Below, piece after piece: positions 45,382-54,766 of a stretch of 64,000 bases of DNA (positions are counted from its first letter, which is position 1; every line of letters begins with the position of its first letter). The position numbers and the translations under genes are program-made. The notes under the pieces were generated by a model that saw nothing but the letters and a program-made list of their open reading frames with translations, searched no databases and was not told where the DNA came from. This DNA comes from Pseudodesulfovibrio sp. (GTDB lineage Bacteria; Desulfobacterota; Desulfovibrionia; Desulfovibrionales; Desulfovibrionaceae), in NCBI RefSeq assembly GCF_028692895.1, contig NZ_JAQUWN010000002.1:44964-108963 (forward strand). Reading direction: 5' to 3'.

Positions 45382-46611
45382 ATGCGCTTTGAAACGTTCG
45401 TCGCCCTGAGATACCTGTTCGCCCTGCGCAAACAGTCGTTCATCTCCGTCATTTCGCTCTTCGCCGTGTGCGGGGTGGCCATCGGCGTGGGCGCGCTCAT
45501 CGTGGTCATCGGCGTGATGAACGGGTTCTCGACCGACCTGCGGGACAAGATCCTCGGCGTCAACGCCCACATCCTGGTCACCTCGGTCCGGGGCGGCATC
45601 AAGGATTACCGGGAAATGGCCGAAGAGGCGAAGGCGGTCCCCGGCGTCACCGGCGTGACCCCGTTCGTCTATTCGGAGGTGATGCTGTCCACGCGCGGCG
45701 GCGTCAAGGGCGTGGTCCTCAGGGGCATCGATCCCGGCACCTCCGACACCGTGCTGAGCCTGTCCAAGGACATGGTCGGCGGCAGCGTGGCGAACCTGGA
45801 CGCCAACGGGGAGACCCCCGGCATCATCATCGGATCGGAGCTTGCCAAGCGGCTGGGGCTGACCGAGGGGTCCGAGGTCAACCTGCTTTCGCCGTCCGGA
45901 CGGTCCACCTCGGCTGGCTTCACCCCCAAGGTGAGCCGGTTCGTTGTGGCGGGCGTGTTCCGCACCGGCATGTTCGAGTACGACTCTTCGCTCGGCTACG
46001 TGACCATCCCGGCGGCCCGGGCCCTGCTCGGCTTCAAGGGCGACGTTGTCTCCGGGCTGGAGATCAGCGTGGACGACGTCTACAACGTCGACCACATCTC
46101 CAAGCTGCTCCGGGAGAAGATCGGTTCGTTCACGGTGTACGTGCGCAACTGGCAGGAGATGAACGCCAACCTTTTCGCGGCGTTGCAGCTCGAAAAGTCG
46201 GCCATGTTCATCATTTTGGCCATGATAGTGCTGGTGGGCTCGTTCAGCATTGTCACGACCCTGGTCATGCTGGTAATACAGAAGACAAAGGACATCGCGG
46301 TGCTCATGTCCATCGGTGCGGACGGGGCCAGCGTAAGGCGGATTTTCATGATGCAGGGGACGTTCATCGGCCTGGCCGGGACGGTCATCGGCTACCTGAT
46401 CGGGGTCCCGGTGAGCCTGCTGCTCAAGAAGTACCAGTTCATCAAGCTGCCGAGCAACGTCTACCCGGTGGATTACCTGCCGGTGCGGCTGGAGGCGCTC
46501 GATCTGGCGCTCATCGGCGCCGCGGCGTTCATGTTGTGTTTTTTGGCGACCATTTATCCGGCCCGTCGGGCGGCGGCACTGAACCCGAGCGACGCCTTGC
46601 GTTATGAGTAG
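45382..46611 (+). CDS. Lipoprotein-releasing system permease LolC/LolE
   Basis: 409 residues: an N-terminal membrane helix with the LolC/E hallmark FALRKQSFISVIS, a large periplasmic domain (about 45-265) and three C-terminal helices. With LolD it extracts lipoproteins from the inner membrane for LolA. Only one permease gene is present, so the complex is probably built from two copies of this subunit (the LolF arrangement) rather than LolC plus LolE. It overlaps lolD by eight bases. Confidence 0.93.
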   Translation: MRFETFVALRYLFALRKQSFISVISLFAVCGVAIGVGALIVVIGVMNGFSTDLRDKILGVNAHILVTSVRGGIKDYREMAEEAKAVPGVTGVTPFVYSEVMLSTRGGVKGVVLRGIDPGTSDTVLSLSKDMVGGSVANLDANGETPGIIIGSELAKRLGLTEGSEVNLLSPSGRSTSAGFTPKVSRFVVAGVFRTGMFEYDSSLGYVTIPAARALLGFKGDVVSGLEISVDDVYNVDHISKLLREKIGSFTVYVRNWQEMNANLFAALQLEKSAMFIILAMIVLVGSFSIVTTLVMLVIQKTKDIAVLMSIGADGASVRRIFMMQGTFIGLAGTVIGYLIGVPVSLLLKKYQFIKLPSNVYPVDYLPVRLEALDLALIGAAAFMLCFLATIYPARRAAALNPSDALRYE

Positions 46612-47287
46612 CGACGCATTATACCGACTGGTTGCAGTGAGCAAGGAATTCGCGGGCCCCACGGAGCCGGTCCGGGTGCTGCGAAAGGTTGACCTGACCA
46701 TCGAGTCGGGCGAATCACTGGCCGTGCTGGGCGCGTCGGGCTCGGGCAAGACGACGCTTTTGCACATACTTGGAACCCTGGACGACGCGACATCCGGGCA
46801 GATTTACATGAACGGCGTCAACCTGAACGGGTTGGGGGACAGGGAGCGCGCGGAGCTCCGGAACCGGTCCATCGGATTCGTGTTCCAGTTTCACCACCTG
46901 TTGCCGGAGTTCTCCACCCTGGAGAACGTGGCCATGCCCGCCATCATCGCGGGCAAGGGCCGGACGGAAAGCATCAGGATGGCGCGGGAAGCGCTCGACA
47001 TGGTCGGCCTCGGGCATCGGCTCGAACACAAGGTGACGACGCTGTCGGGAGGAGAGCGGCAACGGGCCGCCATCGCCAGGGCCGTCCTGCTTCGGCCCCG
47101 GGTGCTGCTGGCGGACGAGCCCACGGGAAACCTCGACGAGGAGAACGGCGCGATGATCGGCAACCTCCTGGTTTCCCTCAATAGAGAGTTGGGAATGACG
47201 TTTATTGTGGTGACGCATAATCCGGATCTGGCCGCCCTCATGCATCGGCGGGTGGAATTGCGCCTAGGAGAACTCTATGCCTTGTAG
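46604..47287 (+). CDS. lolD: Lipoprotein-releasing ATPase LolD
   Basis: 227 residues, one ABC domain: Walker A GASGSGKTT, signature LSGGERQRAAIARA, Walker B VLLADEPTGNLD, His switch VVTHN. The LolD-type FVFQFHHLLPEFSTLENV Q-loop region is clear. Overlaps lolC/E at the start and bamA (11 bases) at the end, so the three are translationally linked. Confidence 0.95.
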   Translation: MSSDALYRLVAVSKEFAGPTEPVRVLRKVDLTIESGESLAVLGASGSGKTTLLHILGTLDDATSGQIYMNGVNLNGLGDRERAELRNRSIGFVFQFHHLLPEFSTLENVAMPAIIAGKGRTESIRMAREALDMVGLGHRLEHKVTTLSGGERQRAAIARAVLLRPRVLLADEPTGNLDEENGAMIGNLLVSLNRELGMTFIVVTHNPDLAALMHRRVELRLGELYAL

Positions 47288-49985
47288 TCGCTTTCGCGGT
47301 TTGGTGATGATGATCGTCCTGCTTCTCGGCCTGACCGGGGTCGGGCGGGCGGCGGACAACGTCACGCAGGATGTGAAGGTGGCCGTGCTGCCGTTCGTCA
47401 TCAACGCCGGTGACGATCTCTCCTATCTCAAGGACAGCCTGCCCGAACTCATCTCCGACCGGCTGCGCGAGGCCGGTTTCCAGACCGTCGACCCCGCCGA
47501 GGTCTCCCGGCTCCTTGAGGAGAAGGGCATCACCGACGTCACCGTGAAGAACGCCCGCGAGCTGGCCCTGCTCGCCGGCGCCAACGTCTCGGTCTACGGC
47601 TCGCTGAACCAGATCGGCGACGACCTGACTCTGGACGCCCGCCTGGTGGGCGCCTACGACGCCGACGAGGGACGCAAGATTTCCGTGAAGAAGGAGGGGC
47701 TCATCAACCTCCTGCCCGCCGTCGACGGACTGGTCGACCGGATGAAGATGAACCTGCTCAAGAGCGACGTCATCGCCGAGGTGGACGTGGAAGGGACCCA
47801 GGTCCTGGACAAGGACGTCGTCCTGATGCGCCTCACTCTCCAGAAAGGGGACATGCTGACCGCCAAGGCCGTCAACACCGCTCTCAAGAATATTTACGAT
47901 CTCGGTTATTTCGATGACGTCGAAGTCAAGGTCGACACCGTCCCGGACGGCAAGAAGGTCGTCTTCGTGGTCAAGGAGAAGCCGCGCATCCAGGCCCTGG
48001 GCGTCAAGGGCGCGAGCGCCATCGATGCCGACGACATCATCGAGGCCCTGTCCACCAAGAAGGGCGGCGTCATCAACCCGAAGGTCCTGGCGGACGACAT
48101 CCGCGTCATCCGCGAGATGTACCGCAAGGAAGGCTACTACAAGGCCAAGGTGACCCACGAGGTCGAGGACGAGGGCGCGGGCGTGGCCCGCCTGACCTTC
48201 GTCATCGACGAGGGGCCGAAGCTTTACATCCAGCACGTCATCATCGACGGCGCCAAGCAGGTCGATCCCGACGACATCAAGAATGTGCTCGCCCTCAAGG
48301 AGCGGGGCTGGCTTTCCTGGATCACCAACACGGGCGTCTTGAAAGAGGAGATGCTCGACCGCGACGCGGCGGCCATCCAGGCCTTCTACAACAGCAAGGG
48401 CTTCATCGACGTCAAGGTCGGCAAGCCCGAGGTCGAGATCAAGGACGACGGCATCGACGTCATCTACCAGGTCTGGGAAGGCGATCGCTACAAGATGGGC
48501 GAGACCGCCTTCAAGGGCGACCTCATCGAGGACCCGAGCACCCTCAAGTCGCTCACGGCCGTGAGCAAGCTGAAGGACGAGGACGACTATTTCAACCGCA
48601 CCCTGCTCAAGCAGGATGTTGAGACCCTGACCAATTATTACAACAATTACGGTTACGCCTATGCGGACGTTCAGGTGAATCTCAAGGACGACGCCGTGAA
48701 CAAGACCGTGGACGTGATCTACACCATCTCCAAGCACCAGCGGGTGCATATCCGCCGCGTGCTTATCGAGGGCAACACCGCCACCCGCGACAACGTCATC
48801 ATGCGCGAGATGCGCCTGGCCGATGGCGACATGTTCAGTGGCGACAAGCTGAAACGCTCGCACCAGCGTCTCAACAACCTGGGCTTCTTCGAGAAAGTCG
48901 ACATTTCGCCCACCCCGACCGGCGACCCCGAGGAAATGGACCTCATGGTCAAGGTCAAGGACAAGGCAACCGGCCGCATCGGCGGCGGCGTCGGCTATTC
49001 CACCTATGACAGCTTCTACATCGCGGCGGGCATCTCCGAGAGCAACCTGTTCGGCCGGGGCTACAACCTGGGCTTCAACAGCGCGTTCAGCGGCCGCAAA
49101 TCGGTCTTTTCGCTCCAGTTCAACAACCCACACGTCAACGATTCCGAAGTGGGATTCGGTGCCGAGGCGCACCATCGGGAAGAAGACTTCAACGATTACA
49201 ACAAGGATTCCACCGGTTCGGTCCTTTCCCTGTCCTATCCCGTCGGCGAGTACTCCACTCTCACCGGTTCGTATACCGCCGAGTATTACGTGCTGAGCAA
49301 CATCGATGAAGATGCCTCCTCCACCGTTTGGGAAGACAAGGGATCGCACTTCCTGAGTCAGTTGGCCGGTACGATCACCCGTGACACCCGCGACAACTTC
49401 ATGAACACGACCGAGGGTACGGTCACGTCGTTCTCGCTTATCTTCGGCGGCGGACCGCTTCAGGGTACGGATGATTTCGTCAAGTACCTCGGTTCGTTCG
49501 AGTGGTACAAGCCCGCCTTCGAGGAAGTCGTGTTCCACTCCAAGTTCTGGGCGGGATTCCTGCACCGCAACTTCGGGAAGACCGACGTCCCGACCACGGA
49601 GCGGTTCGAGCTCGGCGGTGTGGGATCGGTGCGCGGCTATTCGCAGTACGCCATCACGCCGCTCGACTCCGCCGATTCGTCCGAGGGCGGAACCAAGGCG
49701 TTCTACATGAATCTTGAACTCAAGCGTCAGTTGAGCAAGGAATACGGCGTCCAGGGCATGGTCTTCTTCGATGCCGGCAACTCCTGGAAGGAGGACGAGA
49801 TGATGTTCTCCGCCCCGACCCGAAAGGGAACCAAGCCTTCGCTCGGCCTGTACAAGGGCACCGGCGCAGGTATCAGCTGGTACTCTCCCATGGGTCCCAT
49901 CGGCTTCGTGTACGGTTACGGTCTCGACAGGATCGGCACCAGCGGCCGTCACAAGTTCGAAATGATGATGGGCCAGCAGTTCTAG
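47277..49985 (+). CDS. bamA: Outer-membrane assembly factor BamA with extra N-terminal domain
   Basis: 902 residues, longer than the usual 790-810. A signal peptide (about 1-23) is followed by a domain of about 130 residues (about 25-160) not found in enteric BamA: VKVAVLPFVINAGDDLSYL ... LISDRLREAGF ... LLAGANVSVYGSL, resembling the TolB-N/CsgG-type alpha-beta fold. Then come five POTRA domains (about 160-500) and the 16-strand barrel, with the lid-lock motif as VRGY (GVGSVRGYSQYAI). It inserts beta-barrel proteins into the outer membrane. AGGAGA precedes ATG. Confidence 0.94.
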   Translation: MPCSRFRGLVMMIVLLLGLTGVGRAADNVTQDVKVAVLPFVINAGDDLSYLKDSLPELISDRLREAGFQTVDPAEVSRLLEEKGITDVTVKNARELALLAGANVSVYGSLNQIGDDLTLDARLVGAYDADEGRKISVKKEGLINLLPAVDGLVDRMKMNLLKSDVIAEVDVEGTQVLDKDVVLMRLTLQKGDMLTAKAVNTALKNIYDLGYFDDVEVKVDTVPDGKKVVFVVKEKPRIQALGVKGASAIDADDIIEALSTKKGGVINPKVLADDIRVIREMYRKEGYYKAKVTHEVEDEGAGVARLTFVIDEGPKLYIQHVIIDGAKQVDPDDIKNVLALKERGWLSWITNTGVLKEEMLDRDAAAIQAFYNSKGFIDVKVGKPEVEIKDDGIDVIYQVWEGDRYKMGETAFKGDLIEDPSTLKSLTAVSKLKDEDDYFNRTLLKQDVETLTNYYNNYGYAYADVQVNLKDDAVNKTVDVIYTISKHQRVHIRRVLIEGNTATRDNVIMREMRLADGDMFSGDKLKRSHQRLNNLGFFEKVDISPTPTGDPEEMDLMVKVKDKATGRIGGGVGYSTYDSFYIAAGISESNLFGRGYNLGFNSAFSGRKSVFSLQFNNPHVNDSEVGFGAEAHHREEDFNDYNKDSTGSVLSLSYPVGEYSTLTGSYTAEYYVLSNIDEDASSTVWEDKGSHFLSQLAGTITRDTRDNFMNTTEGTVTSFSLIFGGGPLQGTDDFVKYLGSFEWYKPAFEEVVFHSKFWAGFLHRNFGKTDVPTTERFELGGVGSVRGYSQYAITPLDSADSSEGGTKAFYMNLELKRQLSKEYGVQGMVFFDAGNSWKEDEMMFSAPTRKGTKPSLGLYKGTGAGISWYSPMGPIGFVYGYGLDRIGTSGRHKFEMMMGQQF

Positions 49986-50036
49986 TCCGTCGCAACCCTT
50001 TAACCGATTGTTACGAGATCACTTTTAAGGAGATAT

Positions 50037-50561
50037 ATGATGAAACGGATTCTTTTGTTCGCCATTGCGTTTGTGTTCCTGCTTCAGGCCAGCGCCTTCG
50101 CCGAGAACAAGATCGGTGTTTTCAGCATGCGCGGCGTCATGACCGAGTGCGATTACGGCAAGGCCGTGGCCGCCCAGCTCAAGGCCAAGTTCGAGCCCAT
50201 GGAGCAGGAGCTGCAGCGTGAGGCCGAATCCATCAAGAAGCTGGAAGACGAGCTGAAGAATCAGGACCTGGCTCTCAAGCTGGACGCCAAGCAGGACAAG
50301 CAGCGGGAGTATCGCCGCAAGGCTCGCGACTATCAGGACAGCGTTGTCGCCTACCGCCAGAAGCGCCAGGCCGAAGAGCAGCGTCTGGGCCAGCCGGTCG
50401 TGGAGAAGGTGGTCAAGGTCATGACCGAGTACAGCAAGAAGAACAACTTCACCCTGGTTTTTGAAATGGGTACCGGCGGCGTGTCCTACGTGGGCGACGG
50501 CGTGGACATCACCCAGAATCTGATCAATGAACTCAACGCGATGAAGAAAGCCGGTAAGTAG
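50037..50561 (+). CDS. skp: Periplasmic chaperone Skp (OmpH family)
   Basis: 174 residues with a cleavable signal (about 1-21, ASAFA-EN) and a long helical coiled coil (about 45-125) between short strands, as in the jellyfish-shaped Skp trimer. It holds unfolded outer-membrane proteins for BamA. AAGGAG lies upstream of tandem ATGs at 50037/50040. Directly after bamA, before lpxD: the classic bamA-skp-lpxD order. Confidence 0.93.
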   Translation: MMKRILLFAIAFVFLLQASAFAENKIGVFSMRGVMTECDYGKAVAAQLKAKFEPMEQELQREAESIKKLEDELKNQDLALKLDAKQDKQREYRRKARDYQDSVVAYRQKRQAEEQRLGQPVVEKVVKVMTEYSKKNNFTLVFEMGTGGVSYVGDGVDITQNLINELNAMKKAGK

Positions 50562-50566
50562 GGCAC

Positions 50567-51607
50567 ATGCGCATCAAGTTGTCGGCTCTTGCCGAAAAAC
50601 TTGGGCTGGAGCATACCGGGGACGACATCGAGATCGCCGGGGTCAACACCCTGGACAAGGCCGGGCCTGACGAAATCTCGTTTCTGGTCAACCCCAGGTA
50701 TGCCGCCGAGCTCTCGACCACCAAGGCCGGATGTGTGCTCACCTCCGGCCCTTACGTCGACAAGGTCGGCCGGGCGCTCGTCAGTTCAAACGTGTACATG
50801 GACCTGGCCAAGGTGGTGAACCTCTTCGCCGAGCCGCAGGGTTGCCTGACCGGCGTCAGCGAGCTGGCCTTCGTCCATCCCACCGCCCGCCTGGAGGACG
50901 GCGTCACCGTGTATCCCTTCGCCTTCATCGGGGCGGAGGCGGTCATCGGGGCCGGCACCAAGGTCTTCGCCGGTTGTTACGTCGGCGAGAAGACCGCCGT
51001 GGGTCGGGACTGCATCCTCTATCCCAACGCGGTGGTCATGGGCGGCCTGTCCCTTGGCGACAACGTCATCCTCCAGCCCGGCGTCGTCCTGGGCGGGGAT
51101 GGATACGGCTATGCCCAGACCGCTGCGGGACACATGAAGATTCCGCAGATCGGCACGTTGATCGTCGAGGACAACGTCGAGATCGGGTCCAATTCCGCCA
51201 TCGACCGCGCCGCGCTGGACAACACGCGCATCGGCCGGGGCACCAAGATCGACAACCTGGTCCAGATCGGCCACAACGTCCAGGTGGGCGAGCACTGCCT
51301 GCTCATCGGCCAGGTGGGCATCGGCGGCAGTTCCCGCTTGGGCAACGGGGTGATCCTGGCCGGACAGGTGGGCGTGGCCGACAACGTCAAGATCGGCGAC
51401 GGCGCCATGATCGGGGCCCAGAGCGGCATTGCCGGCGAAGTCCCGGCCGGGAGCCGGATGGCAGGTTCGCCCGTCATGCCGGCGGGGACCTTCATGAAGG
51501 CCGCCGGGGTCTGCCTGCCCAAGCTGCCGGAGCTCTTCAAGCGAGTGAAAAAGTTGGAAAAAGAGCTTGAAGCTCTGCAACGCGAGGGACAAGAGGACAA
51601 AGATTGA
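50567..51607 (+). CDS. lpxD: UDP-3-O-acylglucosamine N-acyltransferase LpxD
   Basis: 346 residues: an N-terminal uridine-binding domain (about 1-105), a left-handed beta-helix of hexapeptide repeats with the catalytic His in [10 protein letters not shown], and a C-terminal helix ([13 protein letters not shown]). Third step of lipid A synthesis. Starts five bases after skp; its TGA overlaps the fabZ ATG (TGATG). Confidence 0.95.
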   Translation: MRIKLSALAEKLGLEHTGDDIEIAGVNTLDKAGPDEISFLVNPRYAAELSTTKAGCVLTSGPYVDKVGRALVSSNVYMDLAKVVNLFAEPQGCLTGVSELAFVHPTARLEDGVTVYPFAFIGAEAVIGAGTKVFAGCYVGEKTAVGRDCILYPNAVVMGGLSLGDNVILQPGVVLGGDGYGYAQTAAGHMKIPQIGTLIVEDNVEIGSNSAIDRAALDNTRIGRGTKIDNLVQIGHNVQVGEHCLLIGQVGIGGSSRLGNGVILAGQVGVADNVKIGDGAMIGAQSGIAGEVPAGSRMAGSPVMPAGTFMKAAGVCLPKLPELFKRVKKLEKELEALQREGQEDKD

Positions 51608-52065
51608 TGCCCAACGAATGCAACATAGACATCCAGAAGATAATGGAAATGCTGCCGCACCGGTATCCGTTCCTCCTGGTGGACCGGGTGGTGGAGTTCG
51701 AGTCGGGCGTCCGGCTGAAGGCGTACAAGAACGTCACCTTCAACGAGCCCTTTTTCCAGGGGCACTTTCCCGGCCTGCCCGTCATGCCGGGCGTGCTTAT
51801 CATGGAAGCCCTGGCCCAGGCGGGCGGGGTCTTCGTCATGAGCACCCTGCGGGAGGAGCTTGGCGACAAGGTCTTTCTTTTTACGGGCATCAACAAGGTC
51901 AAGTTCCGCAAGCCCGTTGTTCCGGGGGATAAGCTCGTGCTCAATGTGCGGTACGAGCGGCGCAAGATGAATATCTGGCGCATGCAGGGGAGCGCCGAGG
52001 TGGACGGCAATGTCGTCGCCGAAGGCGAGTTTTCGGCCGCGGTGGCCAAAAAAGGAGATTTGTAG
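51607..52065 (+). CDS. fabZ: (3R)-hydroxyacyl-ACP dehydratase FabZ
   Basis: 152 residues, hot-dog fold. His53 in FQGHFPGLPVMPG and Glu67 in IMEALAQ are catalytic. It dehydrates hydroxyacyl-ACP for fatty-acid elongation and so competes with LpxA/LpxD for hydroxyacyl-ACP, which explains its place between lpxD and lpxA. Start and stop overlap both neighbours. Confidence 0.95.
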   Translation: MPNECNIDIQKIMEMLPHRYPFLLVDRVVEFESGVRLKAYKNVTFNEPFFQGHFPGLPVMPGVLIMEALAQAGGVFVMSTLREELGDKVFLFTGINKVKFRKPVVPGDKLVLNVRYERRKMNIWRMQGSAEVDGNVVAEGEFSAAVAKKGDL

Positions 52066-52874
52066 TGGCCAGTGAAATTCATTCCAGCGCCATCATCGAC
52101 CCGTCCGCCAAGCTTGGCGAGAACGTCAAGATCGGTCCCTATGCCGTCATCGGCGCGGAGTGCGTCATCGGCGACGGGACTCGCCTGGAGTCCCATGTGG
52201 TCATCCGGGACTTCACGGAGATGGGCAAGAACAACCACGTGCATCCCCACGCCGTCATCGGCGGCGAGCCGCAGCATACGGCCTACAAGGGGGAGAAGAC
52301 CTATACCCGCATCGGCGACAACAACATCATCCGCGAGTGCGTGACCATCCACCGTGGCACCATCCAGGGCGCCGAGGAGACGGTCATCGGATCGGGCTGC
52401 ATGTTCATGGCCTATTCCCACATCGCCCACGACTGCGTGGTCGGCGACAAGGTCATCCTGGCCAACGCCGTCAACCTGGCAGGGCACGTGGAGGTGGGCC
52501 GCAACGTGACCATCAGCGGCATGTCCGCCGTGCAGCAGTTCATCCGCATCGGCGAATATTCCTTCCTGGGGGGCGCGAGCGGCTACAAGCTGGACGTCCC
52601 GCCCTTCATGCTGGCCCACGGGGTGCGCGGCATGCTCTTCGGCCCCAACCTGATCGGGCTCAAGCGCAACGGGTTCGACTCCGCCACCTGCAAGGGGCTG
52701 AAGAAGGCATACAAGATCATCTTCCGCTCCGGCCTGACCCGCGAGAAGGGCCTCGAACAGGTGGAAAGCGAGATCCAGGGCATTCAGCAGGTGGACCGCC
52801 TGGTCTCCTTCATCCGCGAGAGCAAGAACGGCGTCACCCCGGACCACAAGCACCGCAACGGCCACGCCGACTAG
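52065..52874 (+). CDS. lpxA: UDP-N-acetylglucosamine acyltransferase LpxA
   Basis: 269 residues, beginning at GTG 52065, which shares its first base with the fabZ stop. Hexapeptide beta-helix with catalytic His in YSHIAHDCVVG, and a C-terminal helical domain (LKKAYKIIFRSGLTREKGLE). First, reversible step of lipid A synthesis. AAAGGAG lies just upstream. Confidence 0.95.
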   Translation: MASEIHSSAIIDPSAKLGENVKIGPYAVIGAECVIGDGTRLESHVVIRDFTEMGKNNHVHPHAVIGGEPQHTAYKGEKTYTRIGDNNIIRECVTIHRGTIQGAEETVIGSGCMFMAYSHIAHDCVVGDKVILANAVNLAGHVEVGRNVTISGMSAVQQFIRIGEYSFLGGASGYKLDVPPFMLAHGVRGMLFGPNLIGLKRNGFDSATCKGLKKAYKIIFRSGLTREKGLEQVESEIQGIQQVDRLVSFIRESKNGVTPDHKHRNGHAD

Positions 52875-52886
52875 CCGGAGGCTGCC

Positions 52887-53723
52887 ATGGGCGACTCTGT
52901 GACCACCATCGGACTGATCGCCGGAGGGCGGCAGTTCCCGGTCATGGTCGCCCGTGGCGTCAAGGCCCACGGGCATCGCCTGGTGGTGGCCGGATTCACC
53001 GGCCACACCAACATGGACGTGGCCCCGCTGGCCGACGTCTGGCGGGAGCTGAAGCTCGGCAAGCTCGGCCAGCTCATCGACTACTTCAAGCAGAACGGCG
53101 TGCAGAAGGTCATCATGGCCGGGACCATCAACAAGCCCAAGGTCATGGACGTCCGTTATCTGGACATGCGCGCGGTCAAGCTCCTCTTCCGCCAGAAGAA
53201 CAAGGGCGACTCCGCCATTCTCGGCACCCTGGCCGGGGAGTTCGAGCGGGAGGGCATGCCCGTGGTCCCGCCCCAGGCCTTCGTGCCGGAGCTGCTGACG
53301 CCCGACGGGGTGCTGACCCGGCGGGGGCCGGACGAGCGGGAGCGGGAAGACCTGCGCTTCGCCTGGAACATCGCCAAGGACCTCGGCCGGCTGGACATTG
53401 GCCAGTGCCTGGTGGTCCGCGAGGGCATCGTGGCCGCCGTGGAGGCCCTGGAGGGAACCGACGCCACCATCCGGCGCGGCTGCGAACTGGGCGGCCCGGC
53501 CTGCGTGGTGGTCAAGGTCTTCAAGCCCGGCCAGCAGGAGCAGGTGGACCTCCCCAGTCTTGGCACGGACACCATCCGGGCCATGGCCGAGGGCGGGGCG
53601 ACCTGCCTGGGCGTGGAGGCGGGCAAAAGCCTTTTCTTCGACCGGGACGAAGCCGTTGCCGTGGCCGACCGGGCGGGCATCGCCATCGTGGGCCTGACCG
53701 ACGACGATTCCGCCGGGACCTGA
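52887..53723 (+). CDS. lpxI: UDP-2,3-diacylglucosamine diphosphatase LpxI
   Basis: 278 residues, LpxI/DUF1009 family, which hydrolyses UDP-diacylglucosamine to lipid X in bacteria lacking LpxH. N-terminal Rossmann-like part (GLIAGGRQFPVMVARG) and C-terminal catalytic part (KDLGRLDIGQCLVVREG; VKVFKPGQQEQVDLPSLG) match the family. GGAGG lies nine bases before ATG. It completes the cluster after lpxA; no lpxH is seen. Confidence 0.93.
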   Translation: MGDSVTTIGLIAGGRQFPVMVARGVKAHGHRLVVAGFTGHTNMDVAPLADVWRELKLGKLGQLIDYFKQNGVQKVIMAGTINKPKVMDVRYLDMRAVKLLFRQKNKGDSAILGTLAGEFEREGMPVVPPQAFVPELLTPDGVLTRRGPDEREREDLRFAWNIAKDLGRLDIGQCLVVREGIVAAVEALEGTDATIRRGCELGGPACVVVKVFKPGQQEQVDLPSLGTDTIRAMAEGGATCLGVEAGKSLFFDRDEAVAVADRAGIAIVGLTDDDSAGT

Positions 53724-53851
53724 TTCCCCTCCCCCTCGACCCTTGGGGGCCCATCCGAATAGCGTGCCGGAACCGTTTGGATTTCAAATGGAATGGTGGT
53801 AGTGGTTGAAGCGTCCGGAAAACGACTGTTCAACCTGTCCGGGGAGTTGGG

Positions 53852-54766
53852 ATGAATACCGCGCTCGACTGCATGCCTTGTTTCATGAAGATGGCCCTCA
53901 ACGATGCCCGGCTGGCCTGTCCGGGCGATGAGGCCATGCACCGCGCCATCGTCGCCGCCTGGGGGCGGCGGCTGGCCGACCTCGACCTGACCGAGCCTCC
54001 GCCCGCCATTGCCCGGCATCTCGCCGACCTCATCGCCGCCATGACCGGCTGCGGCGACCTTTACCTTGAGGACAAGCGCGCCTCCAACGCCCGGGTCCAG
54101 GAGCTCCTGCCCGGGTTGAAGGGCGTTGTCGAACGCCGCCGCGCCGAGGGGGGCGACCCGCTGGCCCTGGCCTTGGAGCTGGCCGTGGTCGGCAACTACA
54201 TCGACCGGGGCGTGCGGGTGGATGCGGATTGGGAGGCGGAGCTGGCCAACGTCACGGCCTCGTTTCCGCCCGAGGTGGTGGCCGATTTTTCCGCGCGGGC
54301 CGTGGACGGGGCCGACGTGCTTGTCCTGGGCGACAACGCGGGCGAGATCGTGCTGGATACCTTGGTGGTGGAAGAATTGCTGCGTCGGGGGTGCCGGGTC
54401 ACCTACGCCGTCCGTTCCCGGCCGGTCATCAACGACGCGACCATGGCCGACGCCGAGGCCGTGGGCATGACCCGGCTCTGCACGGTGGTGGAGAGCGGGG
54501 TGGACACGCCCGGCACGGTCATCGAGCGGTGCACGCCCGCGTTTCTTGACCACATGCGCGCGGCCGACCTGATCCTGTCCAAGGGGCAGGGGAATTTCGA
54601 GGCGCTCCAGGGCCGCTGGCCCGGCGTCTTTTGCGCCTTCAAAGCCAAGTGCGCGCGCGTGGCCGCCGAATCGGGCGAGCCAAAGGGGGCCTCAGTGCTT
54701 CTGCGATCCCGCGGCCCCGAGGACGCGGGCGAACCGGCCGCGCCCGACCCCGGAGAGCACGCATGA
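53852..54766 (+). CDS. DUF89/ARMT1-family metal-dependent phosphatase
   Basis: 304 residues. N-terminal CMPCFM pair, then DNAGEIVLD and LSKGQGNFE, the signature loops of DUF89 damage-control phosphatases that bind Ni, Co or Mg and hydrolyse aberrant sugar phosphates. The CxxC type is the prokaryotic subfamily I. GGGGAG stands before ATG. It lies between lpxI and the AsmA gene and overlaps the latter (ATGA). The acidic, proline-rich C-terminus (about 285-304) seems an extension. Substrate unknown. Confidence 0.85.
   Translation: MNTALDCMPCFMKMALNDARLACPGDEAMHRAIVAAWGRRLADLDLTEPPPAIARHLADLIAAMTGCGDLYLEDKRASNARVQELLPGLKGVVERRRAEGGDPLALALELAVVGNYIDRGVRVDADWEAELANVTASFPPEVVADFSARAVDGADVLVLGDNAGEIVLDTLVVEELLRRGCRVTYAVRSRPVINDATMADAEAVGMTRLCTVVESGVDTPGTVIERCTPAFLDHMRAADLILSKGQGNFEALQGRWPGVFCAFKAKCARVAAESGEPKGASVLLRSRGPEDAGEPAAPDPGEHA

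Noticed and set aside
43717..46767. Minus-strand frame of 1016 codons opposite lysS and lolC/E
   Set aside because: Antisense shadow spanning two well-identified plus-strand genes.
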